A stretch of DNA of 26,639 nucleotides from a bacterium. Lineage in GTDB: Bacteria; CSSED10-310; JAJRTK01. Made by a program: the position numbers and the translations under genes. Position 1 is the stretch's first letter. The number at the start of each line of letters is the position of its first letter. The DNA lies in the NCBI GenBank assembly GCA_024278345.1, contig JAJRTK010000435.1:1-26639 (forward strand), in the 5' to 3' direction. This document shows positions 16,007 through 24,811 of this stretch, piece after piece. A model generated the notes under the pieces. That model ran no database searches and was not told where the DNA came from. It worked only from the letters and a program-made list of their open reading frames with translations.

Positions 16007-19000
16007 ATGCGACTGTTGAACCCGATCTTTTTTACCGTCGCCTCCTTTGCAGGGATCTTCCTGCCATCGGTAAGCGGCACCCAGACCCCAGAGTCCCAGC
16101 CGGCTTCGACAGTGGGGTCTCGCCACACTTCCCAGCCGACTTCGGCGCCAGCCTCCAGCCCCACCTCGAAAGCGGCTTCTCGACCCGCCTCGGAAAAGAA
16201 CTCCGGGCCTACGGCTGCAAAGGCGGATGAAAAGCGGTTCTTGTCGCGCACTCGACGGCTCACCTACACGGGTCTGCGTTCCGGCGAGGGCTATTTTTCC
16301 TCTGATGGCCGCTACGTCGTCTTCCAGAGTGAGCGGGACCCCGAGAACCCATTTTTCCAGATATTCCTCCTTGATTTTGAAACAGGGGATACTTGGCAAG
16401 TTTCTCCCGGGTCAGGCAAGACCACGTGTGCTTTTTTCCGACCGGGCACTGATGAGCTTTTGTTCTCCTCGACTCACTTGGATCCCGGAGTGGTGGAGAA
16501 ACAGAAGGCGGAGATTGAGCGTAGGGCCACTGGCAAAAAGAAGCGGTACTCGTGGGACTACGACAGGGCAATGGACATCTTTTCCATCCATCGCGACGGC
16601 GCGAGCATCAAGCGGTTGACAACTACCGAAGGCTATGACGCGGAGGCTTCCTATTCACCGGATGGATCGAAGATCGTCTTCGCATCGATCCGGACTGCCT
16701 ACCCGGTGAGTGACCTTTCCGCGGAGGACCAAAAGAGGCTTGAGAACGATCCAGCCTATTTCGCCGAAATCTACATCATGAATGCTGATGGCACGGACCA
16801 GCGCCGTCTCACCCAATGGGCCGGCTACGACGGAGGCCCTTTCTTCTCTCCCGATGGCCAGCGCATCATCTGGCGCCATTTTGACGAAAGCGGCATGTTG
16901 GCCGACATCTACACGATGCGCCTTGACGGCACTGACCGCCAGAGGATCACCGATTTTGGGTCCATGTCCTGGGCCCCCTTCTTCCACCCGTCTGGGAAGT
17001 ATGTGATCTTCGCTACGAACAAGCATGGCTTTGAGAATTTCGAACTCTATCTAGTGGATGCCTCGGGGCGGAAAGAACCGGTGCGGGTGACGGCAACGGA
17101 TCGGTTCGACGGGCTGCCGGTCTTTTCTCCCGATGGCAAGAAGCTCCTTTGGACTTCGGACAGAAGCGCCCAGAAGAGGTCGGATCTCTATTTGGCCCAC
17201 TGGGATCACAAGGCGGCCTTGGCGGCCTTGGAAGCCGCGCCCCCGCGGGCGGCGGCAACACCACCTGTAAAGCAGGATTCTTTGGAACCGAAGGATACCG
17301 AAAAGACTGGCGCGGCGATAGACAAAAGGCCCGCGGTGAAGCTTTCGGAAGAGATCACGGCAGCCGATCTGAAAGCGGTGGTGGCCTATTTGGCATCGGA
17401 CAAGCTGGAGGGTCGGAAAACGGGATCTGATGGAGCGAAGCTAGCTGCGGCTTATCTTGCAAGTCGCCTTCGAGAGGCGGGTTTGGGTCCCAAGGGGGAC
17501 GATGGAGATTATCTGGCTTCCTTCCCCTTTACCGCGGGCTTGAACATCCAAGAAGATGCGACCGAACTGAAGCTTGTCGGTGGGGAAGAAGAGAAGGAGG
17601 TGGAGCTTCACAAGGGATTCCGACCGCTGGCCTTTTCTTCCAACGGTGAGGTAGAAGGCGAAGTCGTTTTTGCCGGCTACGGCCTGAAGGCTCCGGGAGA
17701 TACGGCGAAGGGATACGACTCGTACGGAGACCTGGACGTGGCCGACAAGATCGTGTTGGTTCTTCGCTACGTCCCCGAAGAAGTGGAGATGAAGCGGCGT
17801 CAGGAACTCAATCTCTATGCGGGTCTTCGCTACAAGGCAATGGTGGCTCGGGAACGCAAGGCCAAGGCTCTTCTGGTGGTGACGGGACCAACTTCGCCGA
17901 ACTCGGGGGAGTTGGCTCCTTTGTCGTTCGACACGAACCTGGCGGGCTCCGGAATCCTGGCGGCGACCATTGACCTCGACACCGCCAAGGCGCTATTTTC
18001 GGAGTCGGGCAAGGAACTTGAGGCGATCCAAAAGGCGCTTGATGTCGAAGATCCCCACGCTGATGGGACTTTGTCCCTTCCGGGAGTCAAGGTGCATCTC
18101 AAGGTAGAGTTAGAGCGCATCCGGGAGTCTGATGGCAACGTGGTCGCCTTCCTTCCCGCCTACAAAAACCCAGACACCGCGGAGACGGTCTGCATCGGCG
18201 CCCACTACGATCACCTCGGCCACGGGAAAATCGGGAATTCCCTTGCTCACAAGGGCGAAGAGGGGGAGATCCACAATGGCGCGGACGACAACGCATCGGG
18301 CACGGCAGCGGTTCTGGAGATCGCCGCGGCCCTGGCGGCGGAGCACCGACGCCATCCCGAGAGCTTTCGCCGAAACCTGCTGGTAGCCTTCTGGTCGGGA
18401 GAAGAAATGGGCACATTGGGTTCCTCGTACTTCGCGCAACACCCACTCGTGCCGCTGGAAAGCATGGCGGCCTACGTCAACTTCGACATGGTGGGCAGGC
18501 TAAAGGAGAACCACTTGATCCTTCAGGGAGTTGGATCTTCCCCCGCCTGGACGCCCCTATTAGAGAAGCGAAATATCGTTGCGGGATTCGATCTACGCCT
18601 CCAGGAAGATCCCTATTTGCCTACAGATGCCACTCCCTTCTATCTGGCCAAGGTGCCGGTCCTCAATTTTTTCACCGGAAGCCACGAAGACTACCATCGC
18701 CCCACGGACGACCCGGAGCTCTTGAACTACCTGGAAACAGAACGGATCAGCAAGCTCGCCTCCCGGATTGTGCTCGATCTTCTGCGGAGTGAGAAGCGCC
18801 CCGAATATGCGGAGGTCAAGAGCACCAAGAGCCAGGCGGGGGGCCGGGATACCATGCGCGCCTACCTGGGGACGATCCCCGACTATGCGGCTGAAGGGGC
18901 TGAAGGCGTGCCTCTCTCGGGCGTGCGCTCCGATGGGCCGGCGGACAAGGCCGGAGTCCAAGGAGGCGACATCGTCGTGGAGCTGGGAGGGCAAAAAATC

Positions 19001-19123
19001 GTCAATATCTACGACTACACCTATGCTCTGGATGCCGTAAGGATTGGGAAACCGGTAAAAATGGTCGTTCTTAGAAAAGGGGAGCGGTTGACCCTTGAGG
19101 TCACGCCAGAAGCCCGGAAATGA
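16007..19123 (+). CDS. Secreted PD40 beta-propeller / M28 zinc aminopeptidase / PDZ protein
   Basis: A 1038-aa exported multidomain peptidase. The signal peptide (MRLLNPIFFTVASFAGIFLPSVSG) is followed by a Pro/Ala/Ser/Thr-rich linker (to about residue 70). About five TolB/PD40-type blades follow (SPDGSKIVFAS, SPDGQRIIW, HPSGKYVIFA, SPDGKKLLWTS), then a second linker. From about residue 445 there is an M28 peptidase with an inserted PA-like segment. Its zinc and catalytic residues are H733 (GAHYDHLG), D760 or D761 (NGADDNASG), E799/E800 (SGEEMG), D827 (NFDMVG) and H897 (HEDYHRPTD). A PDZ domain ends the protein (about 945-1035, with SGVRSDGPADKAGVQGGDIV). It likely degrades peptides in the periplasm or outside the cell. 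AGAGGGA lies 6 nt before the ATG at 16007, preferred over a GTG at 15941. Metal ligands are all present, so it should be active. Confidence 0.93.
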   Translation: MRLLNPIFFTVASFAGIFLPSVSGTQTPESQPASTVGSRHTSQPTSAPASSPTSKAASRPASEKNSGPTAAKADEKRFLSRTRRLTYTGLRSGEGYFSSDGRYVVFQSERDPENPFFQIFLLDFETGDTWQVSPGSGKTTCAFFRPGTDELLFSSTHLDPGVVEKQKAEIERRATGKKKRYSWDYDRAMDIFSIHRDGASIKRLTTTEGYDAEASYSPDGSKIVFASIRTAYPVSDLSAEDQKRLENDPAYFAEIYIMNADGTDQRRLTQWAGYDGGPFFSPDGQRIIWRHFDESGMLADIYTMRLDGTDRQRITDFGSMSWAPFFHPSGKYVIFATNKHGFENFELYLVDASGRKEPVRVTATDRFDGLPVFSPDGKKLLWTSDRSAQKRSDLYLAHWDHKAALAALEAAPPRAAATPPVKQDSLEPKDTEKTGAAIDKRPAVKLSEEITAADLKAVVAYLASDKLEGRKTGSDGAKLAAAYLASRLREAGLGPKGDDGDYLASFPFTAGLNIQEDATELKLVGGEEEKEVELHKGFRPLAFSSNGEVEGEVVFAGYGLKAPGDTAKGYDSYGDLDVADKIVLVLRYVPEEVEMKRRQELNLYAGLRYKAMVARERKAKALLVVTGPTSPNSGELAPLSFDTNLAGSGILAATIDLDTAKALFSESGKELEAIQKALDVEDPHADGTLSLPGVKVHLKVELERIRESDGNVVAFLPAYKNPDTAETVCIGAHYDHLGHGKIGNSLAHKGEEGEIHNGADDNASGTAAVLEIAAALAAEHRRHPESFRRNLLVAFWSGEEMGTLGSSYFAQHPLVPLESMAAYVNFDMVGRLKENHLILQGVGSSPAWTPLLEKRNIVAGFDLRLQEDPYLPTDATPFYLAKVPVLNFFTGSHEDYHRPTDDPELLNYLETERISKLASRIVLDLLRSEKRPEYAEVKSTKSQAGGRDTMRAYLGTIPDYAAEGAEGVPLSGVRSDGPADKAGVQGGDIVVELGGQKIVNIYDYTYALDAVRIGKPVKMVVLRKGERLTLEVTPEARK

Positions 19124-19598
19124 GGCATGGGCCATTCTACGAAAACTGTTTTGACCTTCGCGGCCCACGGCCACGCCACCGAAAAAGACTTGCTACTTTT
19201 CCCAGCGACCCATTGTAGGGTATGCACCTAAGCCGGGACACACGACAAAACCAGAAAAAGACGCGCAGCGTACAAAAATGTGGGTGGGGAACTCGTTGCC
19301 TTCCAATTGCAACGGGTCCGCAGCTAGCTCCCTGGTGGGTGCGGGGCAAAGCCCTGCCAGGGGACTGGGGACGGAGTCCCCAGACGACCTTCGAGTCACG
19401 CAAACGTGACCCGCCGAGCAGCGCGAGGCGTTGCCCGGACGATTGGCATTACCACAATCCATGAAGTGTCCCGCTTTACGTGGATACCCCCCATTGTCCC
19501 GCCTTGAGTGGATACCCGTGGAGACGATGGATCGACCGCTGCAGTGGAGCCGTGATGAGAACTTCGGGTTTGGAGCCAGCGGCCAGCCACTCTTCAGA
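19124..19598. other. Intergenic region dominated by R1 copy 4
   Basis: 475 bp between convergent genes. Apart from R1 copy 4 (19262-19518) nothing is recognisable, and no T-tract terminator is visible for either neighbour. Confidence 0.6.
19262..19518 (+). repeat. R1 multi-hairpin repeat, copy 4
   Basis: It begins CGCGCAGCGTACAAAAATG, then GGAACTCGTTGCC with hairpin CGTTGC/GCAACG. Next come GCGGGGC-AAA-GCCCTGC (one G-T pair), a perfect 8-bp hairpin CTGGGGAC-GGA-GTCCCCAG, and one GTCACGCAAACGTGAC. It ends with two direct copies of a TGTCCCGC...GTGGATACCC motif (about 19467-19490 and 19496-19518). The inverted right end of copy 3 is absent. Confidence 0.85.
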
Positions 19599-20033
19599 CT
19601 AGCGCCTCTCGGCCACTTCCATGGCCAGCTTCTCCCGTTGCCGTTCCGCTTCCAGAATCTCTTTTTGCAGGCGGAGCAGTTCCCGTTTGGCCTTGACGAG
19701 CCTTTTATCCCGCTTTCGATCTTGCGGAAGCAGCCTGTCGTAGTGCCCCAGGAGCTCATTCTGGGCGCCATAGGCCTTCTGCCGTTTGAGCCGGATCTGG
19801 TCCTCCGCCTCGTGAAATCGCCGGAGCAGCTTCCGGGTCTCCAGGTTTTCGGCCTCCAGAATCTCGCCCTTGTCCTGACTGATGATGCCAAAGAAGACCA
19901 TCATGGCAATCAAGGCCAAGATCAGAATGAAGATGTAGAGATCTCCCGATCGATAGCTGTAGCTGCCGCCACAAGAGGGAAGAAGGATCAGCAGAACCGC
20001 CGGTGCGGCAAAAAATGCTCCCTGTCGGATCAT
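19599..20033 (-). CDS. Small membrane protein with lipobox-like site and coiled coil
   Basis: A 144-aa protein of unknown function. It opens with a hydrophobic segment ending in LLILLPSCGG, which could be a lipobox with the cysteine near residue 21. A second transmembrane helix follows (about 31-50, YIFILILALIAMMVFFGII). Then comes an Arg/Lys/Glu/Gln/Leu-rich region of about 90 residues predicted to be a coiled coil. AAGGAG lies 5 nt before the ATG at 20033, so the longer open frame from 20108 is not used. Architecture resembles the small membrane protein at 12176-12580, but sequence similarity is not obvious. Confidence 0.68.
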   Translation of the reverse strand: MIRQGAFFAAPAVLLILLPSCGGSYSYRSGDLYIFILILALIAMMVFFGIISQDKGEILEAENLETRKLLRRFHEAEDQIRLKRQKAYGAQNELLGHYDRLLPQDRKRDKRLVKAKRELLRLQKEILEAERQREKLAMEVAERR

Positions 20034-20038
20034 TGGCT

Positions 20039-20044
20039 CTCCTT
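20039..20044 (-). promoter_or_regulatory. Ribosome binding site fixing the start at 20033
   Basis: AAGGAG on the minus strand, 5 nt before the ATG. It rules out the 25-codon longer start. Confidence 0.7.
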
Positions 20045-20273
20045 GGTGTTCGAGCGGGTAGAGCGGCGCTCTTTTGCTATTGTGGCCTAACTTGGCTTCG
20101 GGGTCCACTCCTTGTCCCGGACGTGGAGTTTGGCACGGCGCCTGATGGCCGACACCTTTTTTCTAACCCTTCGACCCGATTCTTATCACCGATGGTTGAG
20201 GCCGCCCAGAGCCGCCTCATCACGGCCTTTTGGTCATCAGGCGTCGCCACGAGCTCCCGGATAGATTTCCTGG

Positions 20274-21095
20274 TCAGTCCGCCAAGGAATCTCTGGCCTT
20301 TTTTACGGCTTCCAGCAGGGCGTCCGCCCTCTGGCGCTCCAAGGGGGCGCCGGCGCGCCCTTTCTCCCGAAGAGTGCTGGAAACGATGGCGCCATCTACC
20401 AAACGCGTCAGCACCGCGTTCTCCGGGTTCAAGCCACTAGCCAGATAGAGGGGAACCCTGGCCAGGCCGCGGACCCTGGCAAGCTGTTCAGGGGTTGGAG
20501 GCGCCCCGGTGCGCGGGCCAGTCACCAATATCCCGTCGGCGAGGGCGCGATCTTGGAGCTCGGCGACTTCGTCTTCCAGGGGAGAAGGGGCCAGGGGGCG
20601 GCTGTGTTTGACACGGATATCGGCAAGGATGGCGATTTTTTCGGCGCACCACTCCCGGCGGCGCCGGAGCGTTTCATGGGCGCGGCCCTGGATGAGGCCC
20701 TGATCGGTGAGCCTGGTGCCGCAGTGGACGTTGACCCGGATGAAATCGGCGCCGGCACAGGTTGCAATGGCCATGGCGGCCAGAGGATCGCAGCGGAGCA
20801 CGTTGACGCCAATGGAAAGTTTCGGGCAGGCATCCCGGACGCGCTGGACGCACACAGCCATGGCCGCTACCACCTCGGGCCCCACGGCACCGGGAAGGAA
20901 GGGTGCGTCGCCGAAGTTTTCCACGATCACTCCCTGAAATCCCCATTCCGCCAGTTGCGCCGCTTCCCGGACGGCTCGGGCAAAAACCGCCTTTGCGTCA
21001 CCGTCAAATCCTGGACTGCCGGGAAGCGGCGGCAAATGGATCGCCGCCATAAGAGCGAATGGCGTCTCCGTGAAAAGCCGCTGGCCTCTTGTCAT
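20274..21095 (-). CDS. BtpA/SgcQ family TIM-barrel protein
   Basis: A 273-aa protein of the BtpA family. In cyanobacteria BtpA is needed for photosystem I stability; the SgcQ branch in other bacteria has no settled biochemical role. Family marks are MAAIHLPPLPGSP near the N-terminus, GVIVENFGDAPF, IGVNVLRCDPLAAMAIA, GADFIRVNVHCG, ADIRVKHSRPL, and the C-terminal ASGLNPENA...DGAIVSSTLR. Together these describe a (beta/alpha)8 barrel. The ATG at 21095 is preferred because GGTGAGGG lies about 7 nt upstream; 21131 is an alternative. There is no photosynthesis gene nearby, so the cyanobacterial role should not be transferred. Confidence 0.9.
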   Translation of the reverse strand: MTRGQRLFTETPFALMAAIHLPPLPGSPGFDGDAKAVFARAVREAAQLAEWGFQGVIVENFGDAPFLPGAVGPEVVAAMAVCVQRVRDACPKLSIGVNVLRCDPLAAMAIATCAGADFIRVNVHCGTRLTDQGLIQGRAHETLRRRREWCAEKIAILADIRVKHSRPLAPSPLEDEVAELQDRALADGILVTGPRTGAPPTPEQLARVRGLARVPLYLASGLNPENAVLTRLVDGAIVSSTLREKGRAGAPLERQRADALLEAVKKARDSLAD

Positions 21096-21130
21096 CGTGC
21101 AACCCTCACCTTTTCTGAAACTCCGCGCCA

Positions 21131-21160
21131 TTGACTTTGAGAAAACACTAGAATTAGCAT
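21131..21160 (+). promoter_or_regulatory. Possible sigma-70 type promoter for the TPR gene
   Basis: TTGACT (21131-21136) and TAGCAT (21155-21160) are 18 bp apart in the only AT-rich part of the divergent gap between the BtpA gene and the TPR gene. Read from sequence alone, so weak. Confidence 0.3.
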
Positions 21161-21270
21161 ATTCTTCCTTCTAAAGGGGAATCTCCGATAGATTGGGATT
21201 CCTGGGAGAATCGTAAAGACCAGAAATCCGAGAGGATCGTGCCGGGCAGGTCCATGGAGCGGGCGAAAGC

Positions 21271-22287
21271 ATGAAAAAGAAACCTCGTGGCCTCGCGACA
21301 GCCTTCGCGGTCGGCCTCTTTTTCCTGAGCGCGGCGCCGGTGCAGGCTCAACAGCCGCTCTTGGACAAAATCAACCGGATCGCCTTTCGTCAAGGGGAGC
21401 TTCCTTCGGGCTGGATCCTCCTGGAGGATCGTGTGGAAGACCCGGTCTTCTTTCAGGAGATTTCGACCCTCATCAGCTTGGTGATGACCCTTCCAGGCGC
21501 GGCTGCCATCAATCTAGGCCACGCCATCGAAACGCCGGAAGGCGCTTTCAACGTCGAGTATTTTGCCTTTCCGTCGTTCAAAGGCGCGACGAAGGCCGGG
21601 CCGCAGTTCAAGGGCGCCGCCGATGGGCACGGTTGGCTGAGCTTGCGCCTGGGAGATGTCATCCTCTTCGTCGGCAGCCAGGATCGCCCCGTCCAGGAGT
21701 TTGTGGTCAACGCGAAGCTGATCCCCTACCTCGACCGCCTCCTCCAGGAAGCACTGGCCGCCCAGCGGGCGGGGGAGCTGGTCGAAGCCGAACAGGGATT
21801 CTATGCCGTCGTCAAGGCAGCGCCGGTCTACGCCAAGGCCTGGCTCCAACTGGGGGTGATCTACCAGCAGGCATCGCCTCCAAAGGTGGGAGCCGCAAAG
21901 AACGCCTACCGGAAAGCGGTGGAAGCGCAAAAGTCCACGGGAAGCCTCACGGAGAAGGAGCTCTGGCAAGCTTTGGTGGGTTGGGGTATGACAACGCTCT
22001 ACGAAGGAGACGCCGCGGAAGCGGGAAGGATCCTGGGGAATGCCCGGACCCTGGGTGCCTCCGTCGGTCCGGTGGAGGAGGCGAAGAGCTACTACTTCTG
22101 GGCATCCACCTTCGTGCCCCGGAACGACTTCGATCAGTTCCTTGACAAGCTGGAAAAGGCGTTTCAGACCCAAAAGCGGGCAGGTCTCGGGGATCTGGTG
22201 GAGCACGCTGCCACGAACCCGAACTTTGCGCCCTTCAAGGACAAGAAAAAATTCAAGAAACTCCTCAAACGGTACCGGCGAAAATGA
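21271..22287 (+). CDS. Exported TPR-containing protein of unknown function
   Basis: A 338-aa protein with a clear signal peptide (MKKKPRGLATAFAVGLFFLSAAPVQA, cleaved before QQP). The N-terminal half (about 30-150) is an unrecognised mixed domain. The C-terminal half is helical and TPR-like: LLQEALAAQRAGELVEAEQ, then APVYAKAWLQLGVIYQQA, then further helical pairs, ending in a Lys-rich FKDKKKFKKLLKRYRRK. A periplasmic scaffold role is plausible but not shown. GGAG lies about 11 nt before the ATG. It precedes the RNase II-family gene by 208 bp with R2 copy D in between. Confidence 0.75.
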   Translation: MKKKPRGLATAFAVGLFFLSAAPVQAQQPLLDKINRIAFRQGELPSGWILLEDRVEDPVFFQEISTLISLVMTLPGAAAINLGHAIETPEGAFNVEYFAFPSFKGATKAGPQFKGAADGHGWLSLRLGDVILFVGSQDRPVQEFVVNAKLIPYLDRLLQEALAAQRAGELVEAEQGFYAVVKAAPVYAKAWLQLGVIYQQASPPKVGAAKNAYRKAVEAQKSTGSLTEKELWQALVGWGMTTLYEGDAAEAGRILGNARTLGASVGPVEEAKSYYFWASTFVPRNDFDQFLDKLEKAFQTQKRAGLGDLVEHAATNPNFAPFKDKKKFKKLLKRYRRK

Positions 22288-22390
22288 GTCCGGGAGTCGT
22301 GGAACATGCTGGGACATTCTTGTTGGACGCCGGGCGGTCTGCGGTCTCAGGGCGGTTTTGGACCCGGTTTGGGCTTTGGCTGGGCGGAAC

Positions 22391-22450
22391 GGGCGACTAG
22401 CGCGAGCGGCTGCGAGCGATTAGGAGCGGAACTCAAGTAAAAAGGAGCAA
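22391..22450 (+). repeat. R2 repeat, copy D (upstream of the RNase II gene, sense)
   Basis: Type-1 copy: GGGCGACTAGCGCGAGCGGC, TGCGAGC, then the core variant GATTAGGAGCGGAA (from 22418), CTCAAG, TAAAAAGGAG. It closely matches copy A over its full length and lies about 45 bp before the RNase start on the same strand. Confidence 0.75.
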
Positions 22451-22495
22451 CCACGGGGAAGAGTTTGCCCCCGGTTTGGGAAACTGCTGTCAACG

Positions 22496-24628
22496 GTGGC
22501 GAAACGCTTTGGAACGAAACGGAGTCCCGATGGGCGAAGGAAGCTCGAGGCCCATGAGCGAAGCTCCAAGAATGGGCATGGTGTTGTGTTGAAGGAAACC
22601 AGAGAAGGTTCGGTTTGCGCGTTTCTTGAAAAGGGGCACCTCGTGCTGGGCGCGGTCTTGAAGATCAAGGGCGCTCAGCTTCGGGTCCTGGGTGATGATC
22701 GTCGTGAGCGGAACATCCCGCAACGTCGGCTTCTTGGGGTCTGCGGTGTACTTTCCATAGACGGGTCTCAGGACGCGATTTTGGAGGGGCTTTCCCGGCT
22801 CAAGAAGGCGATTTTGGAGCAGTCCAAGGAGATCGATCTCCCGATGCTCTGGGAGGCGTTGGTGGGGGATCTCGACGTGGTGGAGCCCGAAGAATTGGGG
22901 CTTCAGTGGTTTGGGGATGATGCGGAGCCGGATCAGATCATGGCCGTGATCTGGGCGGTCCTTCAGGACTCCCTTCACTTCAAGCTCAAGGGCGGCAAGA
23001 TCCGGGTGCAACCGGTGGCCACGGTGGAGCAGAAGCAAAGAGAACGCCAGTTGGCCCAACGCAGGAAAGAGGCGCAGCAGGCGGCTGTCGCTTGGATCCG
23101 TGGGGGCTTGCCGCCGGAGAACCAGGAACTTCTTGTGGGGCAGCTCAAGGAGGTGGCGCTGTTTGGGAGCGAAGCTCCGAAGTTCGGGGAGCTAAAACCT
23201 CTGTTGAGAGAACTTGGGCGGGCTGGAGATGAGGCGCATACGGCGTTCAAGGCACTGGTCGAGGTCAAGATTTGGACCCCGGAAGAGAATCTGGCGCTCC
23301 AGCGCGAAGGCGTCTCGGTGGAGATGGAACCTGGGATCGTACAGGCTGCCAACTCGGTCTTGGACCGCGGATGGGACAGCTCTTTGCGCCAAGACTGGAC
23401 CGGGCGCCACACCTTCAGCGTGGATCAAGAGAAAACCCGGGATGTCGATGACGCCATGAGTTGTTGGGAAGATGGCGCTCGGCTGATGGTGGCGATCCAT
23501 ATTACCGACGTGGCCGAATTTCTCGATCCTGGATCGGAGCTGGACCTCGATGCACGGATGCGGGGACAGTCGATCTACCTGCCGGATCGCGTCATTCCCA
23601 TGCTTTCCAGGGTTCTTTCGGAACAGGGAGCCTCGCTCCTTCCCAAGCAGTTGCGCCCGGCCCTGACCATGGTTTTCCATGCCGATCCAAGCGGCGTATG
23701 CCAGGATCCTCGTTTCGAGCTCACCCTTGTGGCCGTAGACGAAAAACTCACCTACGATGAGGTGGATGAGAGGCTCGGGTCCAATTCCATGTTCCAGAAG
23801 CTTTTGGCCTTTTGCCAGGCTCACCGCCAGGTCCGCCGGGAACAGGGCGCCCTTCACCTTCCCCTCCCGGAGATCGCTCTCGTGGTGAACGAGGAGGGGG
23901 AAATCAACGTTTCGATCCAGCCCGATTCCCCCTCGCACGAATTGGTGTCCGAGCTCATGATTTGCTTCAATGAGCAGGTGGCCAAACTGTTGAGCCAGCG
24001 GGAAATCCCCGCTCTTTACCGAGGCCAGCCCGAGCCTAGAAAACGGATCTTGGGAGAGACACCCACCCTTTTCCAGTCTCTGCTCCAGAGGCGCCAGATG
24101 CTCCGATCACTCCTCGAGTCCAAGCCCTTGCGACACACGGGGCTGGGCCTTGAACACTACACGATGGCCAGCTCGCCACTGAGGCGATACCTCGATCTTT
24201 GCGTCCAAAGACAGCTCAAAGCGGCCGTCACCGGCTGCAAGCCTGTGTACGATGCCGCCGACTTCGAGGAGCTCAAACCCTATCTGGCACTCGCCCAACG
24301 GAGAGCCCAACGGATCCAGAGGGCGACTGAACGGTTCTACATGCTGCTCTACCTGGAACGTCTGAAGGAGCCTTTGATCCAGGCGCTCTGGTTCGAGCCC
24401 TATGGAAAGCGGGAGAAGGTGATCCTACTCCCCTTCCTCAACGAGGCGGAGGTTGCCATAAAAAAACGGGAGCCACCGCCGCCGGGAACCCTGGTTGATC
24501 TGGAGATCCTCGATGTCAATGCCAGAAAGGAAACTCTGAAGCTGGGCTATCGGTCCGTCGCCAAAAAGCCCAAAGGCCCCTCGGAGCTGCTGGCTCCCTG
24601 GCTATCGGAGAAGATAGCCGATGGCTGA
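22496..24628 (+). CDS. RNase II/RNase R family exoribonuclease, cyanobacterial-type architecture
   Basis: A 710-aa 3'-5' exoribonuclease for RNA turnover. The RNB catalytic domain (about 300-620) has TFSVDQEKTRDVDDAM, with D310, D316, D318 and D319 spaced exactly as D201, D207, D209 and D210 of E. coli RNase II. DRVIPMLSRVLSE, GALHLPLPE and ASSPLRRYLDL follow in the usual order. The N-terminal 290 residues lack the tandem cold-shock domains of RNase R. They instead carry a small beta domain (VVLKETREGSVCAFLEKGHLV) and a helical segment resembling cyanobacterial and plastid RNase II-like proteins. The start is taken as a GTG at 22496 with no good ribosome site, so it may lie a little further in. 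R2 copies D and E flank the gene. Confidence 0.92.
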   Translation: MAKRFGTKRSPDGRRKLEAHERSSKNGHGVVLKETREGSVCAFLEKGHLVLGAVLKIKGAQLRVLGDDRRERNIPQRRLLGVCGVLSIDGSQDAILEGLSRLKKAILEQSKEIDLPMLWEALVGDLDVVEPEELGLQWFGDDAEPDQIMAVIWAVLQDSLHFKLKGGKIRVQPVATVEQKQRERQLAQRRKEAQQAAVAWIRGGLPPENQELLVGQLKEVALFGSEAPKFGELKPLLRELGRAGDEAHTAFKALVEVKIWTPEENLALQREGVSVEMEPGIVQAANSVLDRGWDSSLRQDWTGRHTFSVDQEKTRDVDDAMSCWEDGARLMVAIHITDVAEFLDPGSELDLDARMRGQSIYLPDRVIPMLSRVLSEQGASLLPKQLRPALTMVFHADPSGVCQDPRFELTLVAVDEKLTYDEVDERLGSNSMFQKLLAFCQAHRQVRREQGALHLPLPEIALVVNEEGEINVSIQPDSPSHELVSELMICFNEQVAKLLSQREIPALYRGQPEPRKRILGETPTLFQSLLQRRQMLRSLLESKPLRHTGLGLEHYTMASSPLRRYLDLCVQRQLKAAVTGCKPVYDAADFEELKPYLALAQRRAQRIQRATERFYMLLYLERLKEPLIQALWFEPYGKREKVILLPFLNEAEVAIKKREPPPPGTLVDLEILDVNARKETLKLGYRSVAKKPKGPSELLAPWLSEKIADG

Positions 24629-24664
24629 ATCGCGGCCAACACTGAGGAAATGGCTGTGGCCGAA

Positions 24665-24735
24665 CGTTTTTCCTTGGGTTGTGTTCCGCTTCCATCGCCG
24701 GCCATCCGGCCGCCGCTGGCCGCCTCTTAGAGCCC
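24665..24735 (-). repeat. R2 repeat, copy E (downstream of the RNase II gene, inverted)
   Basis: Type-2 copy. On the minus strand it has a GC-rich arm with hairpin CGGCC-GGAT-GGCCG, then the core GATGGAAGCGGAACACAACC, then CAAGGAAAAACG. It begins about 37 bp after the RNase stop and points back toward that gene, as copy B does for proS. Confidence 0.7.
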
Positions 24736-24798
24736 CAGTTTTGGGCTTCCGCCCGCAAGTGGGCCACCCCCTGAATCCAAGCTGTTGGAAGTGAAAGC

Positions 24799-24804
24799 AA
24801 GGAG
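24799..24804 (+). promoter_or_regulatory. Ribosome binding site fixing the start at 24812
   Basis: AAGGAG lies 7 nt before the ATG at 24812, which opens a signal peptide. An in-frame TTG at 24785 lies upstream of this site and is rejected. Confidence 0.75.
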
Positions 24805-24811
24805 TCTTTTT

